Positions 60,380-64,000 of a DNA stretch of 64,000 nucleotides are shown piece by piece. This stretch comes from Atherinomorus stipes (lineage: Eukaryota > Chordata > Actinopteri > Atheriniformes > Atherinidae). The first letter of the stretch is position 1; every line of letters begins with the position of its first letter. The translations under genes and the position numbers were made by a program. The stretch covers positions 744,001 to 808,000 of the forward strand of contig JALJCO010007928.1 in assembly GCA_023101725.1 (NCBI GenBank). The letters are read 5' to 3'. The notes beneath the pieces were generated by a model. It was not told where the DNA came from and made no database searches. It was given only the letters and a program-made list of their open reading frames with translations.

Positions 60380-60640
60380 TGTTTAATGAGAATAGATTGT
60401 TAATAGTAAAAGGGGCAGGACTGTATAAGTGGTTTCTTCATCCTGCTCCTTTTTGAACTAGATGAACTGTAAATTCTTTTTTTATATATCTTTTTTTTTC
60501 TTCCTTTTATTATCTTTTTTTTTTTTTAGAGAAAGATGTACATTTACTCGGACAGAATGTATTTTGTTTTGTTTGCTCGAAATAAACCAACCAATCAATC
60601 AATCAATCAATCAGTCAGTCAATCATCAGTCAATGGTAGA
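60380..60640 (+). mobile_element. LINE 3' tail ending in (AATC)n
   Basis: GGGGCAGGACTGTATAAGTG, TTCTTCATCCTGCTCCTTTT and TTGCTCGAAATAAACCAACC followed by an AATC/AGTC array (60588-60635) resemble the 3' end of a fish non-LTR retrotransposon. Confidence 0.6.
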
Positions 60641-61782
60641 CTTCATAAATAAATGACAGATTTTCTCAGTTTAAGCTTAATTGATCAAAATAGCTGAACA
60701 GCAATATTATCAGATACCTAAAGCTTCTTGTATCACATTTCACTTACAACAACAACAAAAATCCATAAATACTCAGCATAGATGTTTTCATCGATCTCTC
60801 CACTTTGCAAACTTCTACATCCTAGTAAAAAAAAAAAAAAAAGAACCATGGAGAAATGCTCAGTATACCTGCACAGGCTGAAGTCATTTAAATGGAAGCT
60901 ACTAGAGCTCTGCTAGACTGATCCTGGTTCATTTTGTGCAACTTTATCTCTAAACATCAATGAAACATCTGCAGCAGACAGAAACCAACATACTGTAACT
61001 GTGACCTAAGTTGTAAGGATGAGTGGGACCGACTCCAGCTGCATATGAGCCTCCAGAGGCGGAGAAGGCAGACATGTAGCTACCTGAGCTTCCAGTAGCA
61101 GGCGCTTTCTTGCCAGGTCTCGTCTCGTCATATCGTTGAAATAATCCAAAACCACTGGAAGTGAGGAATTCTTGCAGCAAGACGCCTGGTGCATGTTCCT
61201 TTCTCCATTTCATCACTGAAGTATTTTCATATGTCCATTGTTCAAGTCTACAACTTTACTGAGGCACAAACTGATTCTACTTATGATGATATAATAACAC
61301 TATGACAGTTCTGCTAAATAGTTATATTTGAAAATAATATTTTTAAGTAGAGTTTATATAAATTGAAATGAACTGGTGAATGGGAGGGCCTGATTTGTGA
61401 ATGGGGAGGCTTTGCCCACTGGCACCTGCCCGCAGCGGCGGGGCTGCAAGTCCATAATATTCAGAACGTTTACATGATGATGTAAATGGCTGTCAACTAA
61501 AGCTGGACTTGTAAAATGTCCAAATTTTATTTGGACTAAAATCGTACTTAATCAAGTATCTCAAGGATGAACCAGCACACCCAGATAATGCAGAAAAAAG
61601 TGCAGTTATGCACACAATATGCCATCATTGGGACTCAATGCTGTAAAATTGCCCAATCAGCATGATAATAATTTGTCTTAAACTAGTCTGTCAGATGTTT
61701 ATATCATTGGTCAGTCAGAAAGAAGTTATAAAAAGTTGAGAAGAAGTAAACAGTATCCTCACCTAGAAGACTCAGACATCAA
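60641..61782. other. Unique sequence, no gene seen
   Basis: No recognisable exon. The two overlapping minus-strand frames at 60950-61216 are 62-88 codons and contain no known domain. Confidence 0.4.
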
Positions 61783-61785
61783 TTA

Positions 61786-62239
61786 AGCCTTGTTTCCACC
61801 AGCAGGTCTGGGTTGGGGTCAGGCCACGTTTTTTTGTGTCTCCACAGATAAAAACTGGGACAGGTACCCTTATATCTGACCCAGCCCATCCTACTTTTTA
61901 AGTACCCCTCCGGACCAAAGAGGACCAAAGAGGTGGAGCATAACACATAGCAATCTGTTGATTGGTTGAAAAAATATGTCACTTCCTGCGCAACTCGGCA
62001 TAAAAACAAAGCAAGGGTGACTCCTTTGTCTCTGTCTTGTGTGGTGCGGTGCTTTGGTTAAAAGGAATTGCACTGCGATGATGTCACGCGATCACGTAGC
62101 AGCGCTATCCTGTTAATACTTTGCCTCCAGGGTAAGGGTTCAGTATGCTGTGGGGACGCAACGTGAAATCAACAAATCCGCGTCAAAACCCACCCGGCCC
62201 GGCCCAGCCCGACCCAGACACGCGGGTGGAAACGGGGCT
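61786..62239. mobile_element. TTA-flanked PIF/Harbinger-like MITE
   Basis: AGCCTTGTTTCCACC on the left and GGTGGAAACGGGGCT on the right are inverted partners extending about 33 bp with some mismatches (GTCTGGGT shared further in). TTA flanks both ends (61783-61785 and 62240-62242). The interior is CpG-rich and has no transposase frame. Confidence 0.7.
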
Positions 62240-62242
62240 TTA

Positions 62243-64000
62243 GATCACTTTTCATTTTTTCCGTTTTCTCTTCCATAACTGTTCCTATAAATCCATTCCA
62301 AATTGCTTTAGGAGGGTCTCAGGCATGGCTGCCGGTACTGGATTTGTACCCAAAGATAACCTGGGCCAAAATTCTGACAACTTATACATTTTCCAAATTG
62401 GGCAGCCAAAAGGAATGCAGCATGAAAAGACTTGAATGCAACATGGATGCTTTTGAGATGGCGATTAATCACACTAAACGATATATTTATAATTCAAACA
62501 AAGAAGAAACTTTAGCTGAGACGTGACTTCACACTTTTCTTTATATGTGCCCTTCAAATGTTATCATGACTGCAGCAAGTGAGACGTAGCATGGAAGCAA
62601 AACAGTGGAGGATTTGCGGCTGCATTTCATAGCCCATAATTATCATCTATTATCTTTGTACAGCCTACATACATTAAACATGCTGTAACATAGAAATGTA
62701 TGAGGCCTCACTCTGCTTAGTTGTGTGCCTTGCATGTGTCACTGCAGTGACACATGATGATTATCAGCTGATCCCACCCACAGTGAGAGGATACTGTAAT
62801 ATGAAGAATGAAAGCAGTGTTGAGTTGGACCGTACTCTTCTGAGCCATGTCATGGAAAAAAAAAAAATCAATGATGCTGTCTTTGGCTGTAGTATTTTTC
62901 TCTGGACACTGATGAGCCACTCCTTCATATATGGCCCACCCACTTCTCAACCTGTCCTTCAAGGTCCATGGCTGAAATTGGGATGGAGCCAGGGAGAGGT
63001 AACTTTGGGTGGCTGTATTTATAGATGACTGAATTTTTATTCACTTGCAGCTGTATGCTCCTTGCAATAGCTTTACACTGCAGAAACACCAACATACTGG
63101 AAAACATTAAGAATGTATCGACTCTAATGGAAATCTGCATGAAAAGTTGAATCCTTTATGGTGCATGTGAAGGTCTTCTTGTGGGCACTACATTTACTTT
63201 TCTATAATAAACTCCTTTCTCATGTGGGTTAAGATCAGTGTCTAGCCCACAGTGTTAGATAGAGATAAAACCAACACTCCTAATGGACTTTCTACTATAG
63301 ATCTCTGCGGCTCTCTCTCTTCTTTGCTGTATATCTCTTCCTTCTCTCTCTCATTGTCTAAAAAAGATTACAAAGGGAGAGATGCAGAATTGGGGACAGC
63401 TGGAATCCTCAAGCCAAGTATTTAGCAGCCAGTTAATGTACTGAGGGATAATACCACATGTCCACAGGCAGCGTCTTTATGTCCGATGTGTTTTTACCAG
63501 CTTCTCCGCAGCTTGGCAATGTTTACACACTCTAATAACAAGTGGCGTCTTTCAGGGACCCTTCGGTTCATTCACCATTCAACCGCCAGTCCAGCTTTAG
63601 CCTAATCCCCCCACCCCCCACCCTCGGCACACCACTCTTGTACAAAAAACAAGATTTCAATTTTTCTCTGTAATTGCCTGGTTTTTAATTCCACGCACCC
63701 CATCAAGCCAAGATTGGAGCTGTAGCCAGCTTTCAGGGAGGGGAGGTCATCCAGGGACTGTTGGGCAGTGAAGATTTTGGGGCGGGAGAGGCACAGATTT
63801 GAGCGGCTTGGAAGTGGAACTATGCGAAAGGGAAGTAGTTTGAAAGTGGTCTGCGTGGCTACGATAAAAAGTAAGAAATTAAAACGTCTTAGTTTTTGAA
63901 CAGCTGTGGATGAAGCCTGGGCGTTCTCCGTTGTGGCAGCTCAGAGTTGCAGGAATAATCTCCTCTGAGGCCTCCTGGGGCATGGATGGAGGGATGGATG
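62243..64000. other. Unique sequence, no gene recognised
   Basis: Holds the perfect palindrome at 62733-62756. About 63340-63900 is repeat-free and evenly composed, a possible conserved non-coding segment. The window ends in GATGGATG-type simple repeat. The frame at 62696-63028 has no recognisable domain. Confidence 0.35.
62733..62756. repeat. Perfect 24-bp palindrome with E-box ends
   Basis: The half-site CATGTGTCACTG is followed by its exact reverse complement with no spacer. Each outer edge carries CATGTG or CACATG, an E-box core, and the centre is CTGCAG. Confidence 0.95.

Overview
This window looks like intergenic or intronic DNA from a ray-finned fish, probably a percomorph teleost. 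The evidence is the repeat content: many short non-autonomous DNA transposons (hAT-like with 8-bp target duplications, TTAA-flanked piggyBac-like, TTA-flanked PIF/Harbinger-like), LINE 3' tails of the type scattered through fish genomes, a tRNA-derived SINE, dinucleotide microsatellites, and AT-rich unique DNA with many in-frame stops. I found no complete protein-coding gene. Nearly all short open frames are chance frames or lie in repeats. The only coding hints are a decayed LINE reverse-transcriptase C-terminus (about 21.7-22.0 kb), a possible first coding exon ending at a splice donor (15757-15841), and two weaker exon-like segments (16098-16162 and 33381-33408). All functional names for repeats rest on motif memory and visible structure; no database was searched.

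Layout. 1-3.3 kb: AT-rich DNA with a Tc1-like end, an L2-type LINE tail and a TTA-flanked inverted-repeat element. 3356-6567: a large CpG-rich foldback structure with two arms of about 1.5 kb and two 127-bp inverted copies of a second terminus. 6.6-14 kb: mostly unique, with two TTAA-flanked elements, a hAT copy and a nested palindromic element. 14-16.2 kb: repeat-poor, with the best candidate for a promoter and first exon. 18-25 kb: several hAT MITEs with recognisable target duplications and the LINE fragment. 25-42 kb: mainly unique sequence, interrupted by a hAT copy carrying a nested insertion and by a SINE. 42-43 kb: a TTAA element and a hAT element. 44.16-48.2 kb: a strongly strand-asymmetric block, first T-rich, then G-rich, then A-rich and nearly free of C. 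48.7-49.5 kb: an LTR-like unit followed by an antisense tRNA-Pro fragment, lying between two (TA)n arrays. 51-58 kb: more hAT copies and dispersed repeats. 59.5-60.6 kb: inverted L2-type tails and another LINE tail. 61.8-62.2 kb: a TTA-flanked element. The last part is unique.

No pathway or operon-like system can be read here. The most interesting items are the foldback element, the C-depleted block, the antisense tRNA-Pro joined to an LTR-like unit, a five-copy hAT family carrying CGCG-type (TCTCGCGAGA-like) motifs, and several perfect hairpins and palindromes.
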